NCBI GenBank assembly: GCA_964502095.1
Contig: CAZCUF010000008.1
Coordinates: 62,001-126,000, forward strand
Direction of reading: 5' to 3'
Source of the DNA: JACPVF01 sp964502095
GTDB taxonomy: Bacteria > Chloroflexota > Anaerolineae > Anaerolineales > Villigracilaceae
DNA length: 64,000 bases
A model generated the notes under the pieces. The model was not told the DNA's origin and ran no database searches. It worked only from the letters and a program-made list of their open reading frames with translations. The position numbers and the translations under genes are program-made. This document shows positions 16,694-25,756 of the stretch, one piece after another. The first letter of the stretch is position 1; each line of letters begins with the position of its first letter.

Positions 16694-19147
16694 ATGGACG
16701 TGCAACGATTTAGGAAGTTCTTACTATTTTTGTCTTCTTATCTAATAATCAGTTTAATTCTTTCTAGTTGTGGACCAGGGCAGATATTTGGCCCAACGCT
16801 TACACCAACCAATACGGCCACGCCTTCAGTTACCCCATCTCCAACAAAAACTCCGACCCCAACTATTACACCATCTCCAACTCCTGTTCCAAGTGTTCCA
16901 GGTGTACTGTACGTTTCGCCGACGGCAGTAGGTGGTGATTGCACAAGTTGGCTCAAGGCATGCACCCTCAAAAAGGCACTGGTTAAATCGAGAAGTGGCA
17001 ATGAGATTTGGGTTATGGTAGGTGTTTATAAGCCCGCCAACGACGCTGACCGATCTGCAAGCTTTGCTCTCAAAAGCGGCGTAGCTATATATGGCGGCTT
17101 CAATGGAACCGAATTCAAACGTGAACAACGCGATTGGCAAGCCAATGCCACTATCTTAAGTGGCGATATTGACGATAACGACACCAATACCGATGGCAAT
17201 TACATTGCTGAGACGGCAGTGGATATCAAGGGTGATAACAGTTGGAACGTGGTAATAGGCAATGGAACGAATGCCACTGCTGTGCTGGATGGCTTTATCA
17301 TCACTGCGGCACAGTACGGCGGGATGTCCAACTTGTCAGGCAGCCCAACATTAATCAATCTTGTCTTTAGCGGCAATACTAACCCTGTCGGCGATGGCGG
17401 CGGAATGAAGAATATATCCAGCAACCCAACACTGACCAATATTCTTTTTAGTGGCAACACTGCGCTAAGCGGCGGCGGGATATCCAACGTGGATAAGAGC
17501 AATTTAACATTGATGGACGTTACTTTCAACAGTAATACTGCTTCTTGGTATTCGGGAGGTGGGTTGCACAACTTAGATTCTAATTTGAAATTGTTCAATG
17601 TCGCTTTTAATGAAAACACCGCCGCGGTTTATGGTGGAGGAATATACAATGATCTTTCCGAGAACTCAACACTAACTAACGTCACCTTTAGTAACAATGA
17701 CGCTGATCATGGCGGCGGGATGGCGAGCTTTGAAAGCAATATGACGCTAGCCAATGTCACTTTTCGCGGAAACGCTGCAAAATATTTCGGTGGAGGAATG
17801 TACAACTCCGACCAGGCCACAGCGACGCTTACTAATATCGCCTTTAGCTCCAACACTGCGGGGGCATGTGGTGGCGGGATGATCAATTACTCCAGTAATG
17901 TGACACTGATCAACACCAGCTTTAAGCGAAATGACGCAGGATTGAGAAGTGGGTGTGATGGCGGTGGCGGGATATATAATCTTGGCAGTAACACGACATT
18001 AATAAACGCTACTCTTAATGGCAACACCGCAAAAGGAGGCGGGGGCGGTATCGCCAATGAGGCTGGCAGCCGGGCTATACTGACAAATGTTATCCTCTGG
18101 GGCAACAGCGCCTCGGTTGATTCGGAAATTTTCAATAGTAGAAATAAAAGTACATCATTGATTGCTTATAGCGACATTCAGGGGTGTGGCGGTAGCAAGG
18201 CATGGGACCGTACTTGCGGCCAAGACAAGGGACAAAATATCGACACCGATCCACTTTTCGTCAATGTTATAATTGGCGACCTACATCTACGGATTACTTC
18301 CCCCGCCATTGACGCAGGAACAAACGATGCCGTACCGTCCGATATTGCCGCCGATCTAGATGGATATCTACGCTTTGTAAACATTCCCAGTGTCACCGAT
18401 ATGGGAAATGGTATATCACCTATCGTAGATATGGGCGCGTATGAAGCGATGGATCCAAGCACACCGCAGGCAACGACAACTTCCTTGTCTGCAATGTATC
18501 CTCCAATACCGACATTTACCCCGATGCCTCCCACACCAACACCTATCCCGATACCGCTTGAAAACATTTTTCCTGGAATCCGAATAGTTACATCGGATTC
18601 GTTTGACGATCCAAACGATACTCACTGGGAAATCGATTCGAATGTGGCAAAAATCGAAGGCGGACTATTGACAATAGTTGGAAAAAATTGGAGTGGAGGA
18701 AGTTATGATTGGCCGTTACGTGAAGGATATGGAGTGGTCATCAATTTCCAATTCAGCCCACCATCATCGTTCTCTATGTATATCAATCACGGAGAATGGC
18801 AAACTGATTCATACAGGCATTATGGTGTCGTAGTAACAAAAGGCGATAAGAATAAGGTTGAACCGTTTCCCGACCTTTATCAAGGAAGCAATAGCATTGG
18901 AGAAGGCGCATTGCCTCCTGGGACTCTTGATTTGCAACCTAACACATGGTACTCGTTACTTCTTAAAATCGAAAAGGATGGCAAATTCTACACGCGCATT
19001 TGGAATCCTTTAGATTCCCAAAGAATGACGGAATACAGCAAAACGTTCACAGCGGATTGGTTTAACTTATCCTGGATATTCCACGTTGAAGGAAACAAAG
19101 GCACGATTCTTTTTGATGACTTCAAGATTGTAAAGTTCGAGAACTAA
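16694..19147 (+). CDS. Secreted beta-helix lipoprotein with C-terminal carbohydrate-binding-like domain
   Basis: The 817-residue protein starts with a lipoprotein signal and lipobox LSSC (Cys26). A Thr/Pro-rich stalk (about 33-70) follows. Then comes a right-handed parallel beta-helix region (about 180-500) of repeated GGG-(I/M)-N...TL-NV-F-GNTA units like polymorphic outer-membrane proteins. A short DMGAYE segment ends the helix, then a second Pro/Thr linker and a roughly 200-residue C-terminal jelly-roll-like domain. It likely sits on the cell surface and binds or cleaves glycans. No catalytic site is evident. The start at 16694 is chosen because the preceding AGGAGG (16684-16689) is its ribosome-binding site. 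It interrupts the mevalonate cluster. Confidence 0.85.
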   Translation: MDVQRFRKFLLFLSSYLIISLILSSCGPGQIFGPTLTPTNTATPSVTPSPTKTPTPTITPSPTPVPSVPGVLYVSPTAVGGDCTSWLKACTLKKALVKSRSGNEIWVMVGVYKPANDADRSASFALKSGVAIYGGFNGTEFKREQRDWQANATILSGDIDDNDTNTDGNYIAETAVDIKGDNSWNVVIGNGTNATAVLDGFIITAAQYGGMSNLSGSPTLINLVFSGNTNPVGDGGGMKNISSNPTLTNILFSGNTALSGGGISNVDKSNLTLMDVTFNSNTASWYSGGGLHNLDSNLKLFNVAFNENTAAVYGGGIYNDLSENSTLTNVTFSNNDADHGGGMASFESNMTLANVTFRGNAAKYFGGGMYNSDQATATLTNIAFSSNTAGACGGGMINYSSNVTLINTSFKRNDAGLRSGCDGGGGIYNLGSNTTLINATLNGNTAKGGGGGIANEAGSRAILTNVILWGNSASVDSEIFNSRNKSTSLIAYSDIQGCGGSKAWDRTCGQDKGQNIDTDPLFVNVIIGDLHLRITSPAIDAGTNDAVPSDIAADLDGYLRFVNIPSVTDMGNGISPIVDMGAYEAMDPSTPQATTTSLSAMYPPIPTFTPMPPTPTPIPIPLENIFPGIRIVTSDSFDDPNDTHWEIDSNVAKIEGGLLTIVGKNWSGGSYDWPLREGYGVVINFQFSPPSSFSMYINHGEWQTDSYRHYGVVVTKGDKNKVEPFPDLYQGSNSIGEGALPPGTLDLQPNTWYSLLLKIEKDGKFYTRIWNPLDSQRMTEYSKTFTADWFNLSWIFHVEGNKGTILFDDFKIVKFEN

Positions 19148-19242
19148 ACAGGCAATCGGTTCACAACGAGACAGTGTTTATCTGTGTACGTGCAGTATAT
19201 GCCTGTGTACTTGCCTCTAATTACTATATATCTAAGGAACCC

Positions 19243-20403
19243 ATGACAGAAGTCATCATCGCAGGTATCGGACAAACAGAAGTCGGCGAACATTGGGACA
19301 TCGGTTTGCGCGACCTTGCTTTTGCCGCGATTCAAGATGCGGTCAAAGATTCGGGCGGACTCAAACCGCAATCGTTATTCGTCGGCAACATGCTCGCGCC
19401 GAATCTTTCCAATCAAGCGCATCTCGGCGCGTTGATCGCGGATTACGCGGGCTTGCTCGGCATCGAAGCAGTGACCATCGAAGCGGCGGGCGCATCGGGC
19501 GGCGCGGCATTGCGGCAGGGCTATCTCGCCGTCAAAAGTGGATTGGTGGATGTCGCTCTCGTCCTCGGCGTGGAAAAATTTACGGATAAGGTCGGTTCAG
19601 GCGTGGATGCCGCGCTCGCCACCACAGGCGATGCGGATTTCGAGTCGGTGCAGGGAATGACTCCCGCCGCGCAAGCCGCGCTGTTGATGAAACGCTACAT
19701 GCACGAGTACAACGTCCCCAAAGACGGCTTTGCAGGTTTTGCATTGACCGCTCACGCAAACGGCGTCGCAAATAAAAATGCCATGTTCCGCAAAGCAATC
19801 AAGCCTGAAACATACGCCAAAGCGGAAATGGTCAGCGACCCGCTCAACATGTTCGACATGGCTCCCAACGCGGACGGCGCGGCGGCTGTTGTGCTAACGC
19901 GACGAGATTTATTGCCGAACAATTTTTCGCATCCGCTGGTGAAGATCGCTGGCTCCGCTTCTTCATCCGACACGCTGGCATTGCACGACCGAAAAGACAT
20001 GCTGTACTTCGACACCGCGCAAATTTCCGCAGGCAAGGCAATGAAACAAGTCGGCGCGGTATTGGATGATATTGACCTGTTCGAATATCACGATACGTTC
20101 AGCATCTACGCCGCGCTACAACTCGAAGCGGTTGGGTTTGCGATCAAGGGCAAGGGCTGGAAACTCGCGGCAGATAATGAAATTGGATTGAAGGGAAAAA
20201 TTCCCTGCGCGACGATGGGCGGAATGAAAGCGCGAGGATTCGCAGGCGGCGCGGCAGGCGTGTATCAGGCCGTCGAAGCGGCAACCCAGCTTCGGGGTGA
20301 AGCAGAAGCGAATCAAATCCCGAACGCGAAGACCGCGTTGATCCAAAGTCTCGGCGGGCCGGCCTCCACAGCGGTAAGTCATATCTTGACGAATGAAATT
20401 TGA
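19243..20403 (+). CDS. Thiolase-like protein lacking catalytic cysteine and GHP histidine
   Basis: This 386-residue protein has the archaeal/SCP2-type thiolase fold with N-terminal VIIAGIGQTEVG. The nucleophile motif, normally EAACASGG, reads EAAGASGG, with Gly83 in place of Cys; GGC versus TGC is a one-base change. The normal ARGHPxGATG motif reads ARGFAGGAAG, so the catalytic His is Phe333. His283 in EYHDTF is kept. It may be inactive as acetoacetyl-CoA thiolase but retained as a structural partner of HMG-CoA synthase and the DUF35 protein next to it. The ATG at 19243 follows AAGGA. An active thiolase must then be elsewhere. Confidence 0.9.
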   Translation: MTEVIIAGIGQTEVGEHWDIGLRDLAFAAIQDAVKDSGGLKPQSLFVGNMLAPNLSNQAHLGALIADYAGLLGIEAVTIEAAGASGGAALRQGYLAVKSGLVDVALVLGVEKFTDKVGSGVDAALATTGDADFESVQGMTPAAQAALLMKRYMHEYNVPKDGFAGFALTAHANGVANKNAMFRKAIKPETYAKAEMVSDPLNMFDMAPNADGAAAVVLTRRDLLPNNFSHPLVKIAGSASSSDTLALHDRKDMLYFDTAQISAGKAMKQVGAVLDDIDLFEYHDTFSIYAALQLEAVGFAIKGKGWKLAADNEIGLKGKIPCATMGGMKARGFAGGAAGVYQAVEAATQLRGEAEANQIPNAKTALIQSLGGPASTAVSHILTNEI

Positions 20404-20465
20404 TAGTTCTTGAGAGTCTCCCGGCGTAGAATTTGGATTGAAATTATTTCAGCAAGGAGCTTTAA

Positions 20466-20876
20466 ATGGAAATTCCGCGTCATTGGAGACTTAAACAGCA
20501 ACGGTACGGACTGGTCGGTGAAGTTTGCCCTCATTGTGAGAACAAAATTTTTCCGCCCCGCGACGTTTGCCCAAATTGCGGCGGCGAGGCCAAAACTTTA
20601 TACAGCTTCAGCGGTAAAGGCGAAGTGTATTCCTATACCACAATTTATGAGGCCCCTGCAGGCTATGAGGCCAACGCGCCTTATACGGTTGCCCTGGTTA
20701 AATTGGAGGAAGGCCCCATGATCACAGCGCAACTCACCGATATAGACAATGGCAAAGTGGAGATCGGCATGCCCGTGGAGATGGTCACGCGCAAGATGCG
20801 CAATGACGGCGATGAGCGGGGGATGATCATATATGGATATAAATTCCGTCCTACTTCACTACATACCACAGCCTGA
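20466..20876 (+). CDS. Zn-ribbon OB-fold protein (DUF35 family)
   Basis: This 136-residue protein has an N-terminal rubredoxin-like zinc ribbon with two CPxC pairs (CPHC and CPNC, near residues 21-38), then an OB-fold domain. In archaea such proteins bridge thiolase and HMG-CoA synthase and hold the CoA pantetheine between active sites. Its position immediately after the thiolase supports that role here. AAGGAG lies upstream at normal spacing. Confidence 0.9.
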   Translation: MEIPRHWRLKQQRYGLVGEVCPHCENKIFPPRDVCPNCGGEAKTLYSFSGKGEVYSYTTIYEAPAGYEANAPYTVALVKLEEGPMITAQLTDIDNGKVEIGMPVEMVTRKMRNDGDERGMIIYGYKFRPTSLHTTA

Positions 20877-20930
20877 CCCCCATATATGGGATGAGGCTTC
20901 AAAAACAAGAATAATTTTCTCTATATTGCG

Positions 20931-20952
20931 GAATACTCGTTTACGAGTATTC
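20931..20952. repeat. Small palindrome GAATACTCG...CGAGTATTC
   Basis: A 9-bp perfect stem with a 4-nt loop lies in the non-coding stretch after the DUF35 gene. No T-run follows, so it is not an obvious terminator. Its role is unknown. Confidence 0.5.
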
Positions 20953-20979
20953 GACTCAAATCCCATATACGATTATGCC

Positions 20980-21016
20980 CCACTCCCCTGCCTTTCAGTG
21001 CTGGGAGTGGTTTTTT
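20980..21016 (+). terminator. Terminator of the mevalonate locus
   Basis: An 8-bp stem CCACTCCC/GGGAGTGG (20980-20987 with 21003-21010) is followed by TTTTTT. It lies about 100 nt after the DUF35 stop codon. Confidence 0.85.
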
Positions 21017-21020
21017 AATG

Positions 21021-21056
21021 CAACAAGGCGGCGCTCGAAAATGAGCCGCCTTGTTG
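21021..21056. terminator. Convergent-gene hairpin between DUF35 and recombinase genes
   Basis: A perfect 12-bp stem (21021-21032 with 21045-21056) has a 12-nt loop. It lies 18 nt beyond the recombinase stop codon. T-runs are poor on both sides, so termination strength is uncertain. Confidence 0.5.
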
Positions 21057-21073
21057 TTATATGCTGAATTAGC

Positions 21074-22636
21074 TTATTGTGGTTTTGTACGGGTCGTAAA
21101 GTCTGAGTGAAACTTTATATGTATCTCCCGGTTTTGATCAATTCGTGCTTCCTCCAAAACTGTATCCACTACCCGCTTCTTCAACAAAAACACCTGATGT
21201 CTCTCCTCCGGGGTTTGCGGATCGGCGTGAAGCAGCTCTACTATTTCTGACTGCAATTCAGCTACATATTTCCTGATCTGTTCTTCCAAGTCAAGTTTTG
21301 TAAAATCATCCTTCGTTCGCTCAATGGTTGTCAGCCTGCGCTGCACTCCTCGTTCCTTCTCATACCGCACATCCATCTGGGAAGCGAGTTCTTCATCAGG
21401 CATTCGTTCTTTACAAGCTTTGGTGATGAATTCCTGACGTTCTTCGTTTAGCCTTTTGAGTTCCTTATGCAGACGTAGCTCCTCTCGCTGCATTTGTTCG
21501 TAGTCTTTCTGCAACCGGGAAACTTTAGCCTCCGCTTCAGCCAGAAGGTAAGCTGGGTTGGTAATAAATTCGCTTACCTTCTCCCAGACTTGGGTTTCGG
21601 CTTGTTTGGCGCTGATCGACTTGGGACAATCTGAAGGTCGTAGCTCCTTATGCGCCTGCGGGCAGAAATAGGTTCCGATTGGAGTTTGACGCTCGATCCA
21701 CTCCCCCTTTCGGTTGCGACGGTGGGTTGCTGTTTTTGCCTGCCAGGTTAGGTTACATGAGCATTTTAGATGTCCGGAAAGCAGATAATCATGGCGGATT
21801 TGTTGGGGTGAATTGGTTTTGTTCTTTCCTCGTTGCGTTTTGAACAACTCATAGGTGGGGATATCGATAATCGGCTCCACAGGGATTTGGAAGGTTTCGC
21901 CATCACGTGACTGTTCCTTGTAGCCATAGGCATACTCTTTGACGGATTCTAAGATTCCTTGGATACTGGAGCGAGCCCATTGGATATGTCTTGGTGTGCT
22001 GCTCCCCTTCTGTGGAGCATTGCCGGCAATCAGTCTTTCACGGATCTGTAACAGTGAAACACCCTGGTTATACCAATCAAAGATTTTCCTGACCCAGCCC
22101 GCTTCTTCCTCAACAATATGGATCTTGTCACCGACACGAAGATAGCCATAGCGATCTTGACCGGTATTGGCTTTGCCCGCTTTCAGCCGTGCTTTGACAC
22201 CCATCCCCAATCGCTCTTTCATCCCATCCAGTTCCATCTGGGCTGCCCAGGCACGGACAGGAGCGATCTTGGAATCAAAATTTTCCTTCACCAACAGGAT
22301 TTCGATCTTATAGTCCTGGGCGGTTTCCAAGACGGTCAACATGGATCGTAATCCGCGATACAACCTGTCTTCACGCCAGGCGAGAATGACATCGAATTCA
22401 TCTCTGGACGCATCTTTCAACATTTCCAACAAGGCAGGTCGATCTGAACGGTTACCAGACGGTTCGACCAGTTTGCTGCCCACCCGATATTTTTCTACAT
22501 CGCGATAGATGCGAACGACTTGCAATCCCTTTTCCTGTGCCAAGCGACGACAATCCGCTTCCTGCTCAATTGGGCTGGAATTTGCACCTTGCGTTTCGGA
22601 TGATGTCCGGATGTAGATCACTGCTCTGCGAGACAT
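21074..22636 (-). CDS. Large serine recombinase
   Basis: This 520-residue site-specific recombinase begins with the resolvase domain. Its N-terminal motif YIRTSSETQGANSSPIEQE holds the candidate catalytic serines near 12-13, and AWREDRLYR lies near 86-94. A recombinase domain (about 165-290), a zinc ribbon with CSC and further Cys (about 293-345), and a long coiled coil (about 365-450) follow. These domains are typical of phage and integrative-element integrases that act without host factors. It ends 100 nt from a decayed comM fragment, the expected place for an integrase next to its attachment site. No other element genes are obvious on its left. Confidence 0.92.
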   Translation of the reverse strand: MSRRAVIYIRTSSETQGANSSPIEQEADCRRLAQEKGLQVVRIYRDVEKYRVGSKLVEPSGNRSDRPALLEMLKDASRDEFDVILAWREDRLYRGLRSMLTVLETAQDYKIEILLVKENFDSKIAPVRAWAAQMELDGMKERLGMGVKARLKAGKANTGQDRYGYLRVGDKIHIVEEEAGWVRKIFDWYNQGVSLLQIRERLIAGNAPQKGSSTPRHIQWARSSIQGILESVKEYAYGYKEQSRDGETFQIPVEPIIDIPTYELFKTQRGKNKTNSPQQIRHDYLLSGHLKCSCNLTWQAKTATHRRNRKGEWIERQTPIGTYFCPQAHKELRPSDCPKSISAKQAETQVWEKVSEFITNPAYLLAEAEAKVSRLQKDYEQMQREELRLHKELKRLNEERQEFITKACKERMPDEELASQMDVRYEKERGVQRRLTTIERTKDDFTKLDLEEQIRKYVAELQSEIVELLHADPQTPEERHQVFLLKKRVVDTVLEEARIDQNREIHIKFHSDFTTRTKPQ

Positions 22637-22657
22637 TTGGGTACCCTCGATAATAAG

Positions 22658-22685
22658 TATAGTTGAACCTACTGGTTAAACTATA
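22658..22685. promoter_or_regulatory. Imperfect palindrome upstream of the serine recombinase
   Basis: Arms TATAGTTGAACC (22658-22669) and GGTTAAACTATA (22674-22685) pair with one mismatch around TACT. It lies between the recombinase start and the comM remnant. It could be an operator or the recombinase's attachment half-sites. Confidence 0.5.
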
Positions 22686-22739
22686 ACGTAGTTACGGCAA
22701 GAGAGGTTTCAAAGTGTCGCTAAGAAATCTGGCATTATC

Positions 22740-23244
22740 GCATCTATGAACCCCTGCCCCTGCAGCTATTACGGCGACTCTCCAAAACCATGCACCTGTG
22801 CTCCTGCCGTTGTGACCAAATATCAGAAATGCATTTCCAGTCCCCTGCTCAACCACATTGACATCCACATCGAAGTGACAAGAGTTGACCACGAAAAACT
22901 CAGCGGAGATCGGTTGGGCGAATCAAGCCAGTCTATTCGCACAAGAATCCAAATCGCGAGAAATATTCAACACCGCCGATTTACAAATTCTGACTCTCCA
23001 AGCCCCGATGCCCTTTGCAACGCAGCTATGCGCATCGGGGGAAGTTAGGCAGTTTTGTCAGTTATAGCCTGAAGGTCAGAGTTTGATGCGGGCGGCAATA
23101 AGTCAACTCAATTTATCGGCGAGAGCCTATCACCGCATCCTGAAGTCATCTCGCACCATCGCAGACTTGGCAGGGAGTGCAAAGATCCAATCCCCGCATT
23201 TGGCAGAGGCGTTGCAATACCATCCAAAACTAATAGCAAGATAG
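22740..23244 (+). pseudogene. comM: comM (Mg-chelatase-like AAA ATPase) 3' remnant 1
   Basis: The sequence begins at the MNPCPC(G)Y-type segment of ComM/YifB and runs to its C-terminus: CTCAPAVVTKYQ, LLNHIDIHIEV, then NLSARAYHRIL and RTIADLAGS. A frameshift and in-frame stops lie near 23045-23070, so it cannot be translated whole. The upstream two thirds of the gene are absent. It converges with the GNAT gene. ComM is a helicase-like ATPase involved in branch migration during transformation. Confidence 0.85.
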
Positions 23245-23250
23245 CTGCTA

Positions 23251-23763
23251 CTACACATCCTTGAAGGCTGAATGGTATCGAACAATACCTGTCCTGCCGT
23301 TTAATGTTCCTATGTTTAATTCTGCGACCATGAATACTTCTTCGGACACATCGATCTCCCATTTAATGCCAAAGGACTTGGATGGCTTAAACCCGAAGCG
23401 CGGATAATATTCAGGGTGTCCTAAGACGGTAACAACATCATGCCCAAGTTTTCTCAATTCATCCAAACCTGCACGGATCAGCGCAGAACCAATTCCATGC
23501 TTCTGAAATTCAGGCAGGACAGCCATCGGTCCAAGTCCGATCGCCTGCCATTGAAACTCATTATTGGTGATCGTTACTGGTGAGAAAAGGATGTGTCCAA
23601 CAAGTCGCCCGTCGCATATGGCAACCAGAGACAGAACGACCGCATTTTCTTCCCTAAGTCTGTTGACAAGTTGGGCTTCATTTTCACGCTTGAACGCCAG
23701 TTGGTTGACCTGATAAATGGCAGGAATGTCTCCGGACATTTCGGGACGAATGAGAGGCTGCAT
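23251..23763 (-). CDS. GNAT-family N-acetyltransferase (YhbS-like)
   Basis: The 170-residue product has the GNAT acetyl-CoA site LGPMAVLPEFQKHGIGSALI near residues 76-95, with the Q/RxxGxG/A pattern. A C-terminal HPEYYPRFGFKPS motif near 115-127 is typical of the COG3153 branch. The acceptor is unknown. Its ATG directly abuts the stop of the isochorismatase-like gene, so the two are probably co-transcribed and coupled. Confidence 0.88.
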   Translation of the reverse strand: MQPLIRPEMSGDIPAIYQVNQLAFKRENEAQLVNRLREENAVVLSLVAICDGRLVGHILFSPVTITNNEFQWQAIGLGPMAVLPEFQKHGIGSALIRAGLDELRKLGHDVVTVLGHPEYYPRFGFKPSKSFGIKWEIDVSEEVFMVAELNIGTLNGRTGIVRYHSAFKDV

Positions 23764-24333
23764 CTATCGCCGCTCCAGCGCTGTGAGCAGCGAGTCAGTT
23801 TCCACAATTGTGGCAAATTCGCCGTTCAGGGTTGCCAAGGTCATGTTATAGATTTCCTGCGCGGAGTATGCGCGTCCGTCGTGACCGATGAGTTCGAAGG
23901 CGGCGGTGGCGTCTGAGACGAGGTAGGTTTCAAAGCCAAGGTTGCCTGCCATGCGCGTCGTTGTGGAGACGCAGTGCGGGGCGGTGAGACCAACGATGAC
24001 CAGCGAGTTACATCCGCGCACACAAAGTTGTTGTTCCAAATCTGTGCCGATGAAGGCGCTGTTGACGTTTTTCTGGATCAGCGGTTCACCTGCCCGTGGT
24101 TGCAGCGCGTCTTTGATGGTATTGCCAGGGTGATTGGGATTCAACGGCGAGGTCGGCGAGAGGGACATGTGCTGAATATGGAAGACTGGACGTCCATGCG
24201 TGCGCCATGCTTCCAATAACCTGGCGATATTGTCTTCGGCTTGCGGATTGTTCCTCTCGCCCCAGACGGGTTCGTCAAAGCCTTTTTGAACGTCGATAAT
24301 GATCAGAGCTGTGTTTTGACCTATTTTTTCCAT
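23764..24333 (-). CDS. Isochorismatase-family cysteine hydrolase
   Basis: The 189-residue hydrolase carries the family triad: Asp in LIIIDVQKGFD near residue 16, Lys in IQKNVNSAF near 90, and nucleophilic Cys in GLTAPHCVSTTTRM near 125. Such enzymes hydrolyse isochorismate, nicotinamide or other amides, and the substrate is not predictable. The ATG at 24333 is chosen because the family's first strand starts just after it and AAAGG lies upstream. The further upstream frame is non-homologous. It is the fourth gene of a minus-strand run that starts at 25755. Confidence 0.88.
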   Translation of the reverse strand: MEKIGQNTALIIIDVQKGFDEPVWGERNNPQAEDNIARLLEAWRTHGRPVFHIQHMSLSPTSPLNPNHPGNTIKDALQPRAGEPLIQKNVNSAFIGTDLEQQLCVRGCNSLVIVGLTAPHCVSTTTRMAGNLGFETYLVSDATAAFELIGHDGRAYSAQEIYNMTLATLNGEFATIVETDSLLTALERR

Positions 24334-24350
24334 CGCGTAATCCTTTCTCT

Positions 24351-24989
24351 TTATTTTACCTGTCTCATTCCAGTCGCGCTGACCGCCCCCACCCACACAA
24401 GCAACATGGGCAGGGAAGCGAACAAGACAGCGGTGAGCATGGAGTTTGTAAAGGCAAAACTGAGTCCGCCGAGGATGAGAGCAAGGGTGAGAACAATGCC
24501 AAACCAGTTGACCCAGGCAGGGATGAGGCGGGTGCACATCCCAAGAATGGACGTGGAAATGCTGAGCAACGCCAATGCCATCAACTTGAAGGTGCCAATT
24601 TGGTTGACTAACACAAGCAAGGTGCGGAAGGGAGTCTCGGCAGAGGCGAGCAGGTTGGGGTTGACCAGGGTTTGCTGTACGCCTGCCTGCACGAGTGAAA
24701 TTGTGCCTGCAACGACGCCTGCGCTTAAGACCACGTGAGCAAACGTCTTTTCTTCCGCGGTTTGAAACAGGCTGGCAACTGCCACAGCAAAGAGAAGAAT
24801 GGAAACTCCTGCAACTCCGTCAATGAGATAGACCTGTATCAGACGCGCCAGTTGATTTGCAAGAAGGACTTGCTGAAGCTCCGAATTGGACATGGACGGG
24901 GAGAGCGTCCCAGTAGGGATCAACAGTCCGATCACCCAAACGATCACATAGAGAAAACCGAAAAACGCGAGCCAATTTCTTTTGTTCAT
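24351..24989 (-). CDS. Multi-pass membrane protein, unknown function
   Basis: The 212-residue protein has about six hydrophobic segments and no catalytic motif that I recognise. Topology resembles the DUF4386-like small membrane proteins common near stress regulators, but the match is not firm. The start at 24989 overlaps the stop of the YrdB-like gene (TAATG), indicating translational coupling. The long upstream extension of the frame overlaps that gene and is rejected. Confidence 0.75.
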   Translation of the reverse strand: MNKRNWLAFFGFLYVIVWVIGLLIPTGTLSPSMSNSELQQVLLANQLARLIQVYLIDGVAGVSILLFAVAVASLFQTAEEKTFAHVVLSAGVVAGTISLVQAGVQQTLVNPNLLASAETPFRTLLVLVNQIGTFKLMALALLSISTSILGMCTRLIPAWVNWFGIVLTLALILGGLSFAFTNSMLTAVLFASLPMLLVWVGAVSATGMRQVK

Positions 24990-25327
24990 TACTGCCTCCA
25001 GATAACCATCAAAATTTTGTTTAGAATGTAGATACCGCCGAACGCGCCGGTCAGATCGACCCTGCCTGTGCTGTATAACGCCCAACACGTCAGACTGGAT
25101 ACAACGAGTTCGAGTAGGAACAACCAGGGTTCGTGCAAGCGCATGGGAGATTTCGGCGCAAGGAAGGTTCCCCACACCACGGCGAATAGGATGGGAGCAC
25201 CCAGTCCGAGCAGAATTTTCATGAAGGTGTTGCTGCCTGTTTGGAATCCCCAGTATCCGAAGATGGCGAGGATACATAGTTCGAGCAGAAAACGAAGTCC
25301 GATATTGATGAATTTAAGTATTTCCAT
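24989..25327 (-). CDS. YrdB-like small membrane protein (DUF2568)
   Basis: The 112-residue protein has four hydrophobic helices and the family pattern LRFLLELCILAIFGYWGF, then PILFAVVWGTFLAPKSPMRL. The ATG at 25327 follows AAAGGA and is preferred over a TTG five codons earlier. Function is unknown. Relatives occur in small operons of membrane proteins. It lies in the minus-strand accessory run 23251-25978. Confidence 0.8.
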   Translation of the reverse strand: MEILKFINIGLRFLLELCILAIFGYWGFQTGSNTFMKILLGLGAPILFAVVWGTFLAPKSPMRLHEPWLFLLELVVSSLTCWALYSTGRVDLTGAFGGIYILNKILMVIWRQ

Positions 25328-25338
25328 GAGTTTTCCTT

Positions 25339-25755
25339 TCAATTAATTTGAGTTTCAATGACTTTGTTTCGAAAATGAAAAGCTACGAACCAACATATTG
25401 TGAGGTTCAATAAACCAACCAAGGCAGGCAACATCAAATCTGTCTGTCTCGGAAACACGTTTGTAAATCGAGACAAGGGGGTGAAATAGATCGCGAGCAC
25501 GATGGCAATGACAGAGAGAATCAGTCTCTGAAATGACGCGCCAAGTTTCAATCGTATGGGGACGATGAAGTTAAACATGGCAATGGTTCCAACCATCCAG
25601 AGACCCAGAACCCAGATCATGTGGATGAAGCGAATCAGCGGATCAGTTTTCCAAAACGCAAAATAAATTGCAATCACAGTTGCAGTCACGATGAAGGGCA
25701 GGGCAAGGAACACGTCAGTCATTCGCTTGAATTTCTGCGTGTCAAGAGTCTTCAT
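25339..25755 (-). CDS. Four-helix membrane protein, unknown function
   Basis: The 138-residue protein has four predicted membrane helices (near 15-33, 45-65, 75-95 and 105-128). No recognised domain or conserved polar motif in the membrane was seen. It is 11 nt upstream of the YrdB-like gene and 1 nt downstream of the small conserved protein, so it is probably co-transcribed with both. Confidence 0.7.
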   Translation of the reverse strand: MKTLDTQKFKRMTDVFLALPFIVTATVIAIYFAFWKTDPLIRFIHMIWVLGLWMVGTIAMFNFIVPIRLKLGASFQRLILSVIAIVLAIYFTPLSRFTNVFPRQTDLMLPALVGLLNLTICWFVAFHFRNKVIETQIN

Positions 25756-25756
25756 T

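Noticed and set aside
19621..20382. Long minus-strand frames over the thiolase and other GC-rich genes
   Set aside because: They are mirror frames of well-supported genes with no family motifs.
22740..23244. Small protein gene starting MNPCPCSYYGD
   Set aside because: It is the middle of ComM with frameshift and stops, not an independent gene.
24334..24537. 68-codon N-terminal extension of the isochorismatase-like protein
   Set aside because: It overlaps the neighbouring membrane gene, has no homology-like pattern and lies before the normal first strand of the fold.
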